A stretch of 43,031 nt of DNA. It comes from Cyanobacteria bacterium M_DeepCast_200m_mx_001 (GTDB lineage: Bacteria; Cyanobacteriota; Cyanobacteriia; PCC-6307; Cyanobiaceae). The notes beneath the pieces are model-generated. The model was not told the origin of the DNA, did no database searches, and was given only the letters and a program-made list of their open reading frames with translations. The stretch covers positions 1 through 43,031 of the forward strand of contig VGQL01000005.1 of NCBI GenBank assembly GCA_016882415.1. Direction: 5' to 3'. Both the position numbers and the translations under genes were made by a program. Numbering within the stretch: position 1 is the first letter of the stretch; each line of letters opens with the position of its first letter. This document shows positions 1 through 7,548 of the stretch, piece after piece.

Positions 1-511
1 ACTGCACGCTGTCTTGAGGGAGGCGCGTCAGCTCTGAATCCACCTGGGCAAGGCGCTTGAGCACCAGGCAGAGATCGAGGGTACTCAGTTCGCCGTCAAC
101 GCCCCATTTCAGACAGGTGCGCCCCAGAGGCAGGTGCGGCTTGTGGGATCAAAGCTCCTGGGCGCATTGGCCCTGGGGAGATGGGTGGAGTCCGTCATGG
201 CGGACCTCCGTGGTTGTAAGTGGATTGATTGGTCCTGCGGATGCGATGGCGATGCCCCCAGCTGGGGGGGATCTCAGCTCGATCCCAGGATTCAGCGGGA
301 GCGTTGATGGATCCAGTCCTGCACATGACCCAATAGGCCGCTGTGCTGCTAGCCCCCCCCGCTGTTGCACGGGATGCTGAGCCAGCGCCAGCTCGTGCCG
401 CACATCCTCGGCGCAGAGAGCCGCGTCGTTGTCGACGTCCTCACCGCTGTAGAGCAGATGCATGACGCGATCGGGATCGAGATCCAGGGCGGCCGTCAGT
501 TCTCCTAGCTG
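1..511 (-). other. unassigned left-edge region with minus-strand coding-like fragments
   Basis: No intact gene is recognisable in these roughly 500 bases. On the minus strand two stretches look coding-like. One, around 350-500, has an acidic, high-GC3 reading frame (motif LDLDPDRVMHLLYSGEDV). The other, around 1-147, reads GRTCLKWGVDGELSTLDL in the same frame. They are separated by low-quality translation and an in-frame TGA at 149-151. The plus strand has no credible N-terminal linker domain upstream of the CpcD-domain fragment that follows. The pattern fits a decayed or truncated gene running off the window edge, but I do not recognise the family and it could be plain intergenic sequence. 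Confidence 0.25.
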
Positions 512-1043
512 ATGCAACTGGCCTGCGGCGCCGCCGTCTCCGTGAAGGGTGACGGCAGCGGCACCCAGTTCAAGCTGGGCCAGGCCCTGCACCAGGACCG
601 CCCCATCCCCGTGGCCGGCGCCGGCTCGGCCGTGCGGGTGGCGTCATCCCCCGCCAGCTGGGCCCAGGCCCCGTCCGCCGCGCAATACGCCCACATCAGC
701 ACCGACGGCCCCTTCCGCGCCGATGTGGCCTCCGGCAGCGACCTGCCCAGCGGTGATCTGCCCAGCCGCCGCCGCATCGATGGCACCCCCGCCTATGGCT
801 TCCGCAGCCAGGAACTGCTGGTGTCGAGCCCCACGGCCGGCGCCGCCGGTGAGGGCAGCCGCGTGGTGACCATCACCGCCACCGGCATCGCCAACAACGC
901 CTTCGTGCGCCATGGCGCCTACACCACCCGCGTGCCCTTCAGCCGCATGAATGAAGCGCTGCAGCGGGTGATCCGCCAGGGCGGCCCCGGCTGCGGCCCA
1001 CCAGGAGGCCCCCAAGCCCCGCAGCCGCGCCAAGAAGGGCTGA
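512..1043 (+). pseudogene. phycobilisome linker, C-terminal CpcD-domain part, apparent frameshift
   Basis: The translation carries a CpcD-like linker domain near its end (motifs VTITATGIANNAF, YTTRVPFSRMNEALQRV), the fold that caps phycobilisome rods or attaches partners to them. The usual N-terminal PBS-linker domain (Pfam PBS_linker_poly) is not present; an in-frame TAG lies just before the ATG at 512. After RVIRQGG the open frame runs on into sequence antisense to cmk. One C fewer in the CCCC run at 985-988 would instead give PAAAHQEAPKPRSRAKKG followed by TGA at 1041-1043, a typical basic linker tail that stops just before a strong hairpin. I therefore read 1043 as the ancestral stop. It could be a true frameshift, a sequencing error in a C run, or a short stand-alone CpcD-domain protein. 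Codon use is strongly coding throughout. Confidence 0.6.
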
Positions 1044-1061
1044 GGCCCCGCCCGCAGCCTG

Positions 1062-1085
1062 CGCCCCGGCCTCAGGGCCGGGGCG
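1062..1085. terminator. strong GC hairpin between convergent genes
   Basis: CGCCCCGGCC and GGCCGGGGCG form a perfect 10-bp stem around a TCAG loop, in the 42-bp gap between the restored linker stop (1043) and the end of panC-cmk (1086). There is no U-tract on either strand, so it is a candidate bidirectional or processing hairpin rather than a textbook intrinsic terminator. Confidence 0.5.
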
Positions 1086-2654
1086 TCAGCCGCCGGCCTG
1101 GGGATCGGGCCAGGCGTCGTGGGGGATCCGCGCGCGGAACAGATCCACCAGCTGCTCGAGTACCGCCTCAATGCTGAGGCCGTCGGTGATCAGCTCCACG
1201 GCATCCGCCGCCTGGGTGAGCGGCGCCACGGCGCGGCTGGAATCCAGGTGATCCCGCTCCGCGATCTGGGCCTCCAACTCCGCCAGGGCGGGCACGGCAA
1301 AACCCCGTTGCTGAAGATCGAGGGCGCGGCGTCGCGCCCGCTCGGCGGTGGTGGCGGTGAGAAACACCTTCAACTCCGCATCGGGGAACACCGCCGTGCC
1401 GATGTCGCGCCCCTCGGCCACCAGGCCGCCGCGCTCCCCCATGGCCTGTTGCTGGCCGGTGAGGGCGGTGCGCACGCAGCCATGGGCCGCCACCACCGAC
1501 ACCTGGCCGGTCACCTCCGGCGAACGGATCGCCTCGGTGACCTCATGGCCATTGATGCGCACCCGCTGGCCGCCGCTGGCGGCGGTGCTGAGCTCCAGCT
1601 GGAGCCCCTCCAGCAGCGGTTCCACCGCACTGGCATCGCTGGGGTCGACGCCGCTGCGCTGCACCCACCAGGTGACGGCCCGGTACATGGCGCCGGTGTC
1701 GAGGTAGATCAGGCCGAGCCGTTCGGCGAAGGCGCGGGTCACGGTGCTTTTGCCCGCGCCGGCGGGGCCGTCAATGGCAACGATCGGGGCTCGGCTCATC
1801 AGAAAGACGTGATCAATCAGGCGGGTGGGGCCGCAGCGGGCCGCCGCCGCCAGCAGGGTGAGGCCTGCGGGCTGGTCACGGGGCTGAAGGCTGTGGGCGT
1901 CGGTCGCCTCCACATAGTCCACCACCAGCTGCTCCCGCTCCAGCTGCCCGCGCACCTGGCTGAGCAGCACCGGGAGCGTTGAGGGGGCCTGCGTGGCCGT
2001 GACCCCCCGGGCGGCTGCGGCCAGGATCCGCGGTAGGGCGGCGGCCCGCTGCCGTTGATCCGCGTCCAGGTAGCGGTTGCGGGAGCTGAGGGCCAGGCCA
2101 TCCGCCTCCCGCTGGGTGGGGCAGCCCTCCACCTGCACCGGTAGCCCCAGGTCGGCCACCACCCGGCGCAGGATCACGAGCTGCTGCCAATCCTTTTCGC
2201 CCAGCAGCAGGCGATCCGGCCGGATCAGGGCCAGCAGCCGCACCACCGCCGTGGCCACCCCCGCAAAGTGCCCGGGCCGCTGGGCGCCGCAGAGCCCCTG
2301 CTGCAGCCCTTGCGGCGGCTCAATCCGGGTCAGATCCGCCACCCCCTGCGGATAGAGCTCCGCGGCGCTGGGGGCAAACAGCGCTGCGGCTCCGGCGTCG
2401 GCCGCCCGCTGCAGGTCGCTCGCCAGGCTGCGGGGGTAGCGATCGAAGTCTTCGTTGGGGCTGAACTGCAGCGGGTTCACGAACACGCTCACCAGCACCA
2501 GGGGCTGGCCCGTGCCGCGCCGGCGGCCGGCGCGGTGGATCAGGCTCTCGTGGCCGCTGTGCAGGGCCCCCATGGTGGGCACGAAATGCAGCGGTCCCGG
2601 CCCACGGCCCGCCAGCCAGCGGCGCAGTTCAGCGGTGGTCTGCAGCAGCTGCAC
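1086..2654 (-). CDS. panC/cmk: bifunctional pantoate--beta-alanine ligase / cytidylate kinase
   Basis: A fusion of 522 aa. Residues about 1-280 are pantothenate synthetase, which joins pantoate and beta-alanine with ATP: FVPTMGALHSGHESL holds the ATP-binding HxGH-type motif, followed by VFVNPLQF, GEKDWQQ and SSRNRYL. From about residue 286 a cytidylate kinase begins (MSRAPIVAIDGPAGAGKST P-loop, LDTGAMYRAV, EGRDIGTAVFPDAELKVF), which phosphorylates CMP/dCMP. This fusion is characteristic of cyanobacteria, so it is an expected enzyme, although it links coenzyme A synthesis to pyrimidine nucleotide supply in one polypeptide. Both active-site motif sets look intact. The gene lies downstream of rlpA on the same strand but behind a terminator, and faces the linker remnant. 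The start is the first ATG, which begins a typical PanC N-terminus. Confidence 0.96.
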   Translation of the reverse strand: MQLLQTTAELRRWLAGRGPGPLHFVPTMGALHSGHESLIHRAGRRRGTGQPLVLVSVFVNPLQFSPNEDFDRYPRSLASDLQRAADAGAAALFAPSAAELYPQGVADLTRIEPPQGLQQGLCGAQRPGHFAGVATAVVRLLALIRPDRLLLGEKDWQQLVILRRVVADLGLPVQVEGCPTQREADGLALSSRNRYLDADQRQRAAALPRILAAAARGVTATQAPSTLPVLLSQVRGQLEREQLVVDYVEATDAHSLQPRDQPAGLTLLAAAARCGPTRLIDHVFLMSRAPIVAIDGPAGAGKSTVTRAFAERLGLIYLDTGAMYRAVTWWVQRSGVDPSDASAVEPLLEGLQLELSTAASGGQRVRINGHEVTEAIRSPEVTGQVSVVAAHGCVRTALTGQQQAMGERGGLVAEGRDIGTAVFPDAELKVFLTATTAERARRRALDLQQRGFAVPALAELEAQIAERDHLDSSRAVAPLTQAADAVELITDGLSIEAVLEQLVDLFRARIPHDAWPDPQAGG

Positions 2655-2718
2655 GGCTGGTCTCCGCTGCGCCGACCCTACCGAATGGGCCGCGCTGCAA
2701 CGGGCGTCCGATGGCCAA

Positions 2719-2746
2719 CAAAAAAGCCCAGGGACTGGCCCTGGGC
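2719..2746 (-). terminator. intrinsic terminator downstream of rlpA
   Basis: Read on the minus strand, GCCCAGGG-CCAGT-CCCTGGGC forms an 8-bp stem followed directly by a run of six T. It sits about 30 bp after the rlpA stop and ahead of panC-cmk, so it should end the rlpA transcript. Confidence 0.85.
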
Positions 2747-2774
2747 GTGCGCGCAGCGGTGCAGCGACTGTGGC

Positions 2775-3308
2775 TTACTGCAGCACTTCGAGTTTGACGT
2801 TGGCGGTGCCACTGGCCACCACCCCCAGCTCGCTTGCGGCGCCATGGGCCAGGTCGATCACCCGATGGCCGTGGAAGGGGCCGCGGTCGTTGATCCTCAC
2901 CACGGCGCTGCGGCCGTTGTGGAGATTGGTGACCCGCACCTTGGTGCCGAACGGCAGGTGGCGGTGGGCGGCGGTGAGGCTGCCGCGACGCAGCACCTCG
3001 CCGCTGGCGGTGCGGTTGCCATAGAAACCGGGGCCGTACCAGCTGGCTTGGCCGCGGCTCACGGAACGCACTTTGCGCTCCAGGCTGGGGGCATTGGAAG
3101 GGGTTGCGATCGGCAGGGCCGGCGCGGCGGGCTTGTTGAGCGGCAGCTCCTCGGTGGATGGACTGGCCTCGACGTTGCGGATGGCCAGTTCGATCGACAG
3201 GGCACTCTCAGGGGCGGCCACACGACCCGTGGTGGCGAAGGCCGGGGTCAGGGCGGAGCTGCCGGAGAGAAGGAGGGCGGAACCGCCTAGGAGGACAAAG
3301 CGACGCAT
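2775..3308 (-). CDS. rlpA: RlpA-like double-psi beta-barrel secreted protein
   Basis: 177 aa with an N-terminal signal peptide (MRRFVLLGGSALLLSG...PAFA) and, from about residue 85, an RlpA-type double-psi beta-barrel: GQASWYGPGFYGNRTASGE, HRHLPFGTKVRVTNL and VRINDRGPFHGHRVIDL. RlpA proteins act on peptidoglycan in the cell envelope; some are lytic transglycosylases of glycan strands lacking stem peptides, and the conserved Asp and His of that site are visible. There is no C-terminal SPOR domain, so septal targeting by denuded glycan binding is not expected. The segment between signal and barrel is low-complexity and Ala/Pro/Ser-rich. The gene is monocistronic, with its own terminator, and is divergent from purM. 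Confidence 0.88.
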   Translation of the reverse strand: MRRFVLLGGSALLLSGSSALTPAFATTGRVAAPESALSIELAIRNVEASPSTEELPLNKPAAPALPIATPSNAPSLERKVRSVSRGQASWYGPGFYGNRTASGEVLRRGSLTAAHRHLPFGTKVRVTNLHNGRSAVVRINDRGPFHGHRVIDLAHGAASELGVVASGTANVKLEVLQ

Positions 3309-3406
3309 AACAGACGGAACTCGCCGCGAAACTCGCAGCCGTCACTGGGAAAGACGTGACCCGCCGGCAGAGGAACCAATCAACACTTGGAAAGAAGTTA
3401 TTGATG

Positions 3407-3426
3407 GGAACTGCTAGCGGAGTTCC
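3407..3426. repeat. inverted repeat GGAACT-N8-AGTTCC upstream of rlpA
   Basis: GGAACT and AGTTCC are perfect inverted copies around a centre that itself contains the palindrome GCTAGC. It lies about 100 bp upstream of the rlpA start and could be an operator. No known regulator is assigned. Confidence 0.4.
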
Positions 3427-3573
3427 TAACGGGAATTGACGACGCAGCAAACGTAAGGGACCCCGCGTCGAGATTGGATCACAAACTGCTGACGAACCAT
3501 TGATCAGCATTTGCGATCACATTTGCGGATCAGGGGCTATCGCTGGGATCTCGACGGTCCGCGCAGCTTGAGT

Positions 3574-3602
3574 TTGATCAGCAGCCGTAATCGGCTTAAT
3601 AA
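3574..3602 (+). promoter_or_regulatory. candidate sigma70-type promoter for purM
   Basis: TTGATC, a 17-bp spacer and TAATAA match the -35/-10 pattern well in an AT-richer stretch. It would start transcription near 3609 and give a leader of about 100 nt before the purM ATG. Confidence 0.5.
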
Positions 3603-3707
3603 GCTCCGCTGATCAGAAAATGTGCCGATCTGGCTTTCGTCCACCCCCATGGCGGCGTTGGGGCGGCGTGCCGGGGCAGGATCAAGGCAGATGGTTGCCT
3701 TCCGGGC

Positions 3708-4745
3708 ATGGATTACCGCACTGCCGGCGTTGACGTGGTGGCCGGCCGCGCCTTTGTGGAGCGCATCCGCACCAGCGTGGAGTCCACCCGTCGGCCGGAG
3801 GTGCTGGGCGGCCTGGGGGGCTTTGGGGGGCTGTGCCGATTGCCAGCCGGGATGCGCAAACCGCTGCTGGTGTCCGGCACCGATGGGGTGGGCACCAAGT
3901 TGGAGTTGGCCCAGGCCCATGGCCGTCACCACGGTGTGGGCATCGATCTGGTGGCCATGTGCGTCAACGACGTGGTGACCAGCGGTGCCCAGCCGTTGTT
4001 TTTCCTCGATTACATCGCCACCGGCAAGCTGGCGCCGGAGGCCATGGCGGCCGTGGTGGAGGGCATCGCCGATGGCTGCCGCCAGAGCGGCTGTGCCCTG
4101 CTGGGGGGTGAAACGGCGGAGATGCCCGGCTTTTACGGCGCCGGCCGCTACGACCTGGCCGGCTTCTGCGTGGCGGTGGTGGAGGAGGACGAACTGATCG
4201 ACGGACGCCGGGTGCAGGCCGGCGATCAGATCGTGGCGGTGGCCAGCAGCGGCGTGCACAGCAACGGCTTCAGCCTGGTGCGCCGCATCCTCGAGCTGCA
4301 TGCGGTGGGGGCCGAGTTGCCCCTGGAGCCTGGCGGCCCGGCGGTGCTGGATGCGCTGCTGCAGCCCACCGTGCTGTACCCCTCCCTGGTGGCGGCCCTG
4401 CTGGCGGCGCCGGTGGAGCTGCACGGCATGGCCCACATCACCGGCGGCGGCCTGCCGGAAAACCTGCCGCGGGCGCTGCCCGAGGGGGTGCACGGCTGGA
4501 TTGATGCCCACAGTTGGGAGCGCCCCGCCCTGTTTCGCTGGTTGCAGGAGAAGGGGGAGGTGCCGGAGGCCGACCTCTGGAACACGTTCAACCTCGGGGT
4601 GGGCTTCGCCCTGGTGCTGCCGGAGGCGGCTGTGGAGGCGGCCCTGGCGGTGTGTGCGGACCAGGGCCATCGCGCCTGGCGCCTGGGGGAGGTGCGTGCC
4701 GGCGCGGCACCGCAGGATCAACCCCTGGCCGGTTTACCGACCTGA
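3708..4745 (+). CDS. purM: phosphoribosylformylglycinamidine cyclo-ligase
   Basis: 345 aa, the usual length for PurM (AIR synthetase), which uses ATP to close the imidazole ring and form AIR in de novo purine synthesis. The N-terminus [13 protein letters not shown], the GGFGGL loop, [43 protein letters not shown] and [13 protein letters not shown] are the family's core motifs in order. The start at 3708 gives the standard N-terminus. The gene stands alone behind its own promoter and is followed within a few bases by a GGCCCG/CGGGCC hairpin without a U-tract. Confidence 0.97.
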   Translation: MDYRTAGVDVVAGRAFVERIRTSVESTRRPEVLGGLGGFGGLCRLPAGMRKPLLVSGTDGVGTKLELAQAHGRHHGVGIDLVAMCVNDVVTSGAQPLFFLDYIATGKLAPEAMAAVVEGIADGCRQSGCALLGGETAEMPGFYGAGRYDLAGFCVAVVEEDELIDGRRVQAGDQIVAVASSGVHSNGFSLVRRILELHAVGAELPLEPGGPAVLDALLQPTVLYPSLVAALLAAPVELHGMAHITGGGLPENLPRALPEGVHGWIDAHSWERPALFRWLQEKGEVPEADLWNTFNLGVGFALVLPEAAVEAALAVCADQGHRAWRLGEVRAGAAPQDQPLAGLPT

Positions 4746-4951
4746 GCAGGGCCCGCCCGGGCCGAGAATTGCTTCAACCTGAGCATCCCTTCCCGTTTTC
4801 TTCGGAAACGCTGTCTAAGGTGCGCGCATCGTGGGACACCAGCCCAGGTTGGCTGTCGCACCGCCGCTGACGTCACATCCCTGACCAAGCAAAGACGGAT
4901 TCGGCCCTGGCCCGGTTCGCCTTCTTTTAAACAACAGATACCGCAATTGTT

Positions 4952-5710
4952 ATGGCCTTCACTGGCTCACCTGCCCCGCTGGCTGCGGGATCCCCATCGT
5001 TCGCTGGCTCGGCGGCAGTCAATCGGGCCGCCCGGCTGACCCGCCGCCGCAGCTCCGCCGGTCCGGTGCCCCCCAATCGGCCCGTGCGGCCCCGGGAGAC
5101 CTACCCCGCCCGCAACGGCGTGCGGCCCACCTTTCTCACCCTGCGGGACCACGGCAAGGTGTTCGTGGCCGACCTTCCCCGACTGTCCGACGGTCAGCTG
5201 GCCAACGTGGGGGGGGAGGCCCGTGAGGTGCTCGACAGCCTGATGCGTCGGCTGGAGCAACTGGAGCAGCCCCTGCAGCTCACTCCCCAGGAGCAGGAGA
5301 CCCGCATTCGGGCCGCCACCAAGCGCGACGTCACCGAGCGGTTCATCCGGGCGGTGGAGGAGGAGCAGGAGCAACGCCGCACCAACCCGGCCCTCAAGGC
5401 GGCGGCGGGCGAATCCCTGGCGCGCACGTTCCTGGAGCTGGCCCGTCACCGCCTGCCGGGCTCCACCTTTGATTCCCTGCTGCAGGAGGCCCTGGCCGCC
5501 TGCGACGACAGCGCCCCTGCGGCCGAGACGGCCGCGCTCGACACCCCCCAGCCCGAGGCAGCCCAACGCGAGATGGCCGAGGCCCCCCGCCCCCGGGTGG
5601 TCACCCTGGTGCGCCACCCGGTGGAGGAGCAGCCCCAGCGGCTGCCGGTGGTGCTCACCCCCGATCCATCCCCCGCCATGGGGGAGCCGGCCCTGGACCA
5701 GGCCATCTAG
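4952..5710 (+). CDS. hypothetical protein, cyanobacterial lineage type
   Basis: 252 aa with no recognised catalytic motif. Residues 1-50 are low-complexity, Ala/Pro/Arg-rich and probably disordered. A more conserved-looking region follows (VRPTFLTLRDHGKVFVADLPRL, then GEAREVLDSLMRRLEQLEQ). After that come charged helices with coiled-coil character (about residues 100-170) and a Pro/Glu-rich tail. Composition and placement next to purM suggest a picocyanobacterial conserved hypothetical. No signal peptide or membrane segment is seen. The 206-bp gap upstream contains no other gene. It is convergent with the aldo/keto reductase, with only 18 bp between the ends. Confidence 0.72.
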   Translation: MAFTGSPAPLAAGSPSFAGSAAVNRAARLTRRRSSAGPVPPNRPVRPRETYPARNGVRPTFLTLRDHGKVFVADLPRLSDGQLANVGGEAREVLDSLMRRLEQLEQPLQLTPQEQETRIRAATKRDVTERFIRAVEEEQEQRRTNPALKAAAGESLARTFLELARHRLPGSTFDSLLQEALAACDDSAPAAETAALDTPQPEAAQREMAEAPRPRVVTLVRHPVEEQPQRLPVVLTPDPSPAMGEPALDQAI

Positions 5711-5728
5711 GCGCCTTCGCGCGCGCGC

Positions 5729-6709
5729 TCAGGCGCTCTGGAAGGGGTTGGCCGGCATGCGTGCCGCACCCTCCGCCAGCACCAGGGCATCCAGCCGCTC
5801 GCGTTCGGCCGGGCTCAGCTCCCAGCTGAGGGCGTCGGCGGTTTGATCCACCTGCTCGGGGCTGCGCAGCCCCGGGATTGGCATCGCCCCATGGGCCCGG
5901 CACCAATTGAGGGCCACCGCCACCCGGCCCCCCGGCCGCCCCTGGGCGAGTTCCGCCATGGCCTGCCGCAGCGGCCTGATCTTGGGCCCCAGCCGCCGAA
6001 ACAGGGCCCCCCGCGGCCCGGCTGGGGCCCCCTGGCTTGGGTCATCGCCGCGGCTCAGCAGCCCCAGCGCCAGGGGGCTGTAGGCGATCAGGGCGATGCC
6101 CAGCTCGCGGCACACCTCCGCCACCCCGCCGCTCTGGATGGGTTGGGGTGCCAGCAGCGAGAGCTGCACCTGCAGGCTGCGGATCGGCACCCCCTGATCC
6201 GCCAACCGCCGCTGCAGCTGGCGCAACCGCTCGGGACCCACGTTGGAGACCCCCAGGCTGGCCACGGCCCCCTCCCGCACCAGATCCGCCAGCCCATCCA
6301 CCAGTGGGCCCTCCTGCCAGGGGGCATAGCGGGCGGTGCTCCAGTGCAGCTGCACCCGGTGCAGCCGCCCCTGCAGCCGTGCCCTGGAGGCGGCGAAGGC
6401 GCGGCGGTAGCCCTGGCGGCCCAGGCGCCAGGGGAAGGGGGCGAGCTTGGTGGCGATGCAGAGCCGCCCCTGGTGCAGGGGGCTGGCGGCGGCGGCGAAC
6501 TGCCCCAGCAACGTTTCACTGCGGCCGTTCAGACGACCGGTGCCGTAGGAATCGGCGGTGTCAAAAAACAGCAGATCCCGCTCCAGGCAGCGGGCAAAGG
6601 TGGCCGCCAGCCGCGGGTCGTCGCGCTCCGGCGCATAGCCCCAGAGAAACTGATTACCCCAGGCCCAGGTGCCCACACCGATGCCGGGTTGGCGGCTCTG
6701 GCTTGCCAT
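5729..6709 (-). CDS. aldo/keto reductase
   Basis: 326 aa from MASQSRQPG, a TIM-barrel NADPH-dependent reductase of the AKR superfamily acting on carbonyl substrates. The catalytic tetrad can be traced: Asp and Tyr in FFDTADSYGTG, Lys in CIATKLAPF and His in VQLHWSTARY. Motifs LGVSNVGPERL and ALNWCRAHGAMPIPG mark the later barrel strands and the cofactor site. An upstream in-frame ATG (6733) would add eight residues and run into the divergent small gene; MASQ fits the family start better. The substrate cannot be inferred from sequence. Confidence 0.9.
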   Translation of the reverse strand: MASQSRQPGIGVGTWAWGNQFLWGYAPERDDPRLAATFARCLERDLLFFDTADSYGTGRLNGRSETLLGQFAAAASPLHQGRLCIATKLAPFPWRLGRQGYRRAFAASRARLQGRLHRVQLHWSTARYAPWQEGPLVDGLADLVREGAVASLGVSNVGPERLRQLQRRLADQGVPIRSLQVQLSLLAPQPIQSGGVAEVCRELGIALIAYSPLALGLLSRGDDPSQGAPAGPRGALFRRLGPKIRPLRQAMAELAQGRPGGRVAVALNWCRAHGAMPIPGLRSPEQVDQTADALSWELSPAERERLDALVLAEGAARMPANPFQSA

Positions 6710-6737
6710 GATCGAAGCCACTTGGGCCACCACTGCG

Positions 6738-6911
6738 GTGAATTCTCAACCTCGCTCCGCCCGTGCTGAAGCGGCGCCGCCGGCGCCCAACCGGGCCGTG
6801 CCTGAGCCGCCTCCCCTTCCCGCCGATCCGGTGCTCTGCGGCCACTGCGGCCGCACCGCCAGCAATGGCCTGGTGTGCATCGGCATGTGTGTGGCCGATT
6901 CGGGTTACTGA
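6738..6911 (+). CDS. 57-aa CxxC small protein
   Basis: A small gene starting at GTG (6738) and divergent from the aldo/keto reductase. After a Pro/Ala-rich N-terminus the last 25 residues read LCGHCGRTASNGLVCIGMCVADSGY, with two cysteines as CGHC and two as CIGMC, the spacing of a small metal (zinc) knuckle or redox site. An ATG 30 bp upstream is in frame but overlaps the reductase start. The stop is five bases before the next ATG, so it is probably co-transcribed with the secreted protein that follows. The function is unknown. Confidence 0.6.
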   Translation: MNSQPRSARAEAAPPAPNRAVPEPPPLPADPVLCGHCGRTASNGLVCIGMCVADSGY

Positions 6912-6915
6912 GCCG

Positions 6916-7410
6916 ATGGTGCGCCCCCCGCTGATTGCCCTGCTGCTGTTGGCCGCGGCGTTCACCCCCGCCGCAGGGCGGGCCCAGGGCTTTGGCGACA
7001 GCTTCGGCCGCTGGCAGCAACAGCCCCGCAGTTGCCAGCTCGGGTTTCCCGTGGGCGGCAAGGCCAACTGCCGATCGGTGCAGCTGGATCAACGCAATCC
7101 GCTGGTGCTGCGCCTGAGCCTGCTGGCCCCCGGCCCCCTCCGGGGTGGCTTACAGCAACTCACCCTGGCCGGGCAGCTCCAGGAGGGCAGTGAGCCCATG
7201 CCCTGCCGCCAGGGGGTGTGTGAGCTCAAGGCGCCCCTGCGGCTGCAGCTGGCCAGCGTCAGCGAGACCCAGTTCGATGGCCGTGGCCTGGCCCAGGGGG
7301 TGCCGCAGATCACGCCGGTGCAGGGCCAGTGCCGCATCGATCCCAGCACCATCCGCTGCGAAGCCCGTTCCGAGCGGGCCAGCCGCTGGACGGTGAACCT
7401 CAGCCTCTGA
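6916..7410 (+). CDS. secreted hypothetical protein
   Basis: 164 aa from MVRPPLIALLLLAAAF, a clear signal peptide ending near GRAQG. The mature part is rich in beta-type sequence with four or more cysteines (RSCQLGF, KANCRSV, MPCRQGVCELK, GQCRIDPSTIRCEA), consistent with disulfides outside the cytoplasm. I do not recognise a family. The ORF track start further upstream overlaps the small CxxC gene in another frame and is rejected because the signal peptide starts at 6916. It ends 25 bp before the tRNA-Cys gene on the other strand. Confidence 0.75.
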   Translation: MVRPPLIALLLLAAAFTPAAGRAQGFGDSFGRWQQQPRSCQLGFPVGGKANCRSVQLDQRNPLVLRLSLLAPGPLRGGLQQLTLAGQLQEGSEPMPCRQGVCELKAPLRLQLASVSETQFDGRGLAQGVPQITPVQGQCRIDPSTIRCEARSERASRWTVNLSL

Positions 7411-7435
7411 GCCGCTGCGCAGCACCGGGCGAAAG

Positions 7436-7506
7436 AGGCGGCACCCAGATTCGAACTGGGGGTAAAGGATTTGCAATCCTCTGCCTTACCACTTGGCCAT
7501 GCCGCC
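7436..7506 (-). tRNA. trnC: tRNA-Cys (GCA)
   Basis: The minus strand reads GGCGGCATGGCCAAGTGG... with anticodon GCA in CTTGCAA-type context, a T loop of the TTCGAATC type and a 7-bp acceptor stem GGCGGCA/TGCCGCC. The discriminator base is U73, the identity element of tRNA-Cys. CCA is not encoded. Confidence 0.95.
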
Positions 7507-7548
7507 GACCGGGAGCAAACTCCCAGGGCGGATCGTATCAGTGAAGGG

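Larger units (their letters stand above)
3309..3707. other. divergent rlpA / purM intergenic region
   Basis: About 400 bp without a gene and clearly less GC-rich than its surroundings. It holds a 20-bp inverted repeat (3407-3426) near rlpA, two near copies of CATTTGCG(G)ATCA in tandem (about 3508-3532), and a good candidate promoter pointing toward purM (3574-3602). No small ORF or RNA gene was recognised. Confidence 0.6.

Noticed and set aside
3537-4721. 394-aa minus-strand ORF antisense to purM
   Set aside because: Low-complexity His/Gln/Ala-rich shadow; purM on the plus strand is complete and well motif-supported.
4749-4763. GGCCCG/CGGGCC hairpin after purM as an intrinsic terminator
   Set aside because: Short loop and no U-tract; such GC palindromes are expected by chance in this composition.
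7511-7524. GGGAG-CAAA-CTCCC hairpin as a terminator
   Set aside because: No T-run on either strand and it lies upstream of tRNA-Cys, so it would not end any transcript seen here.
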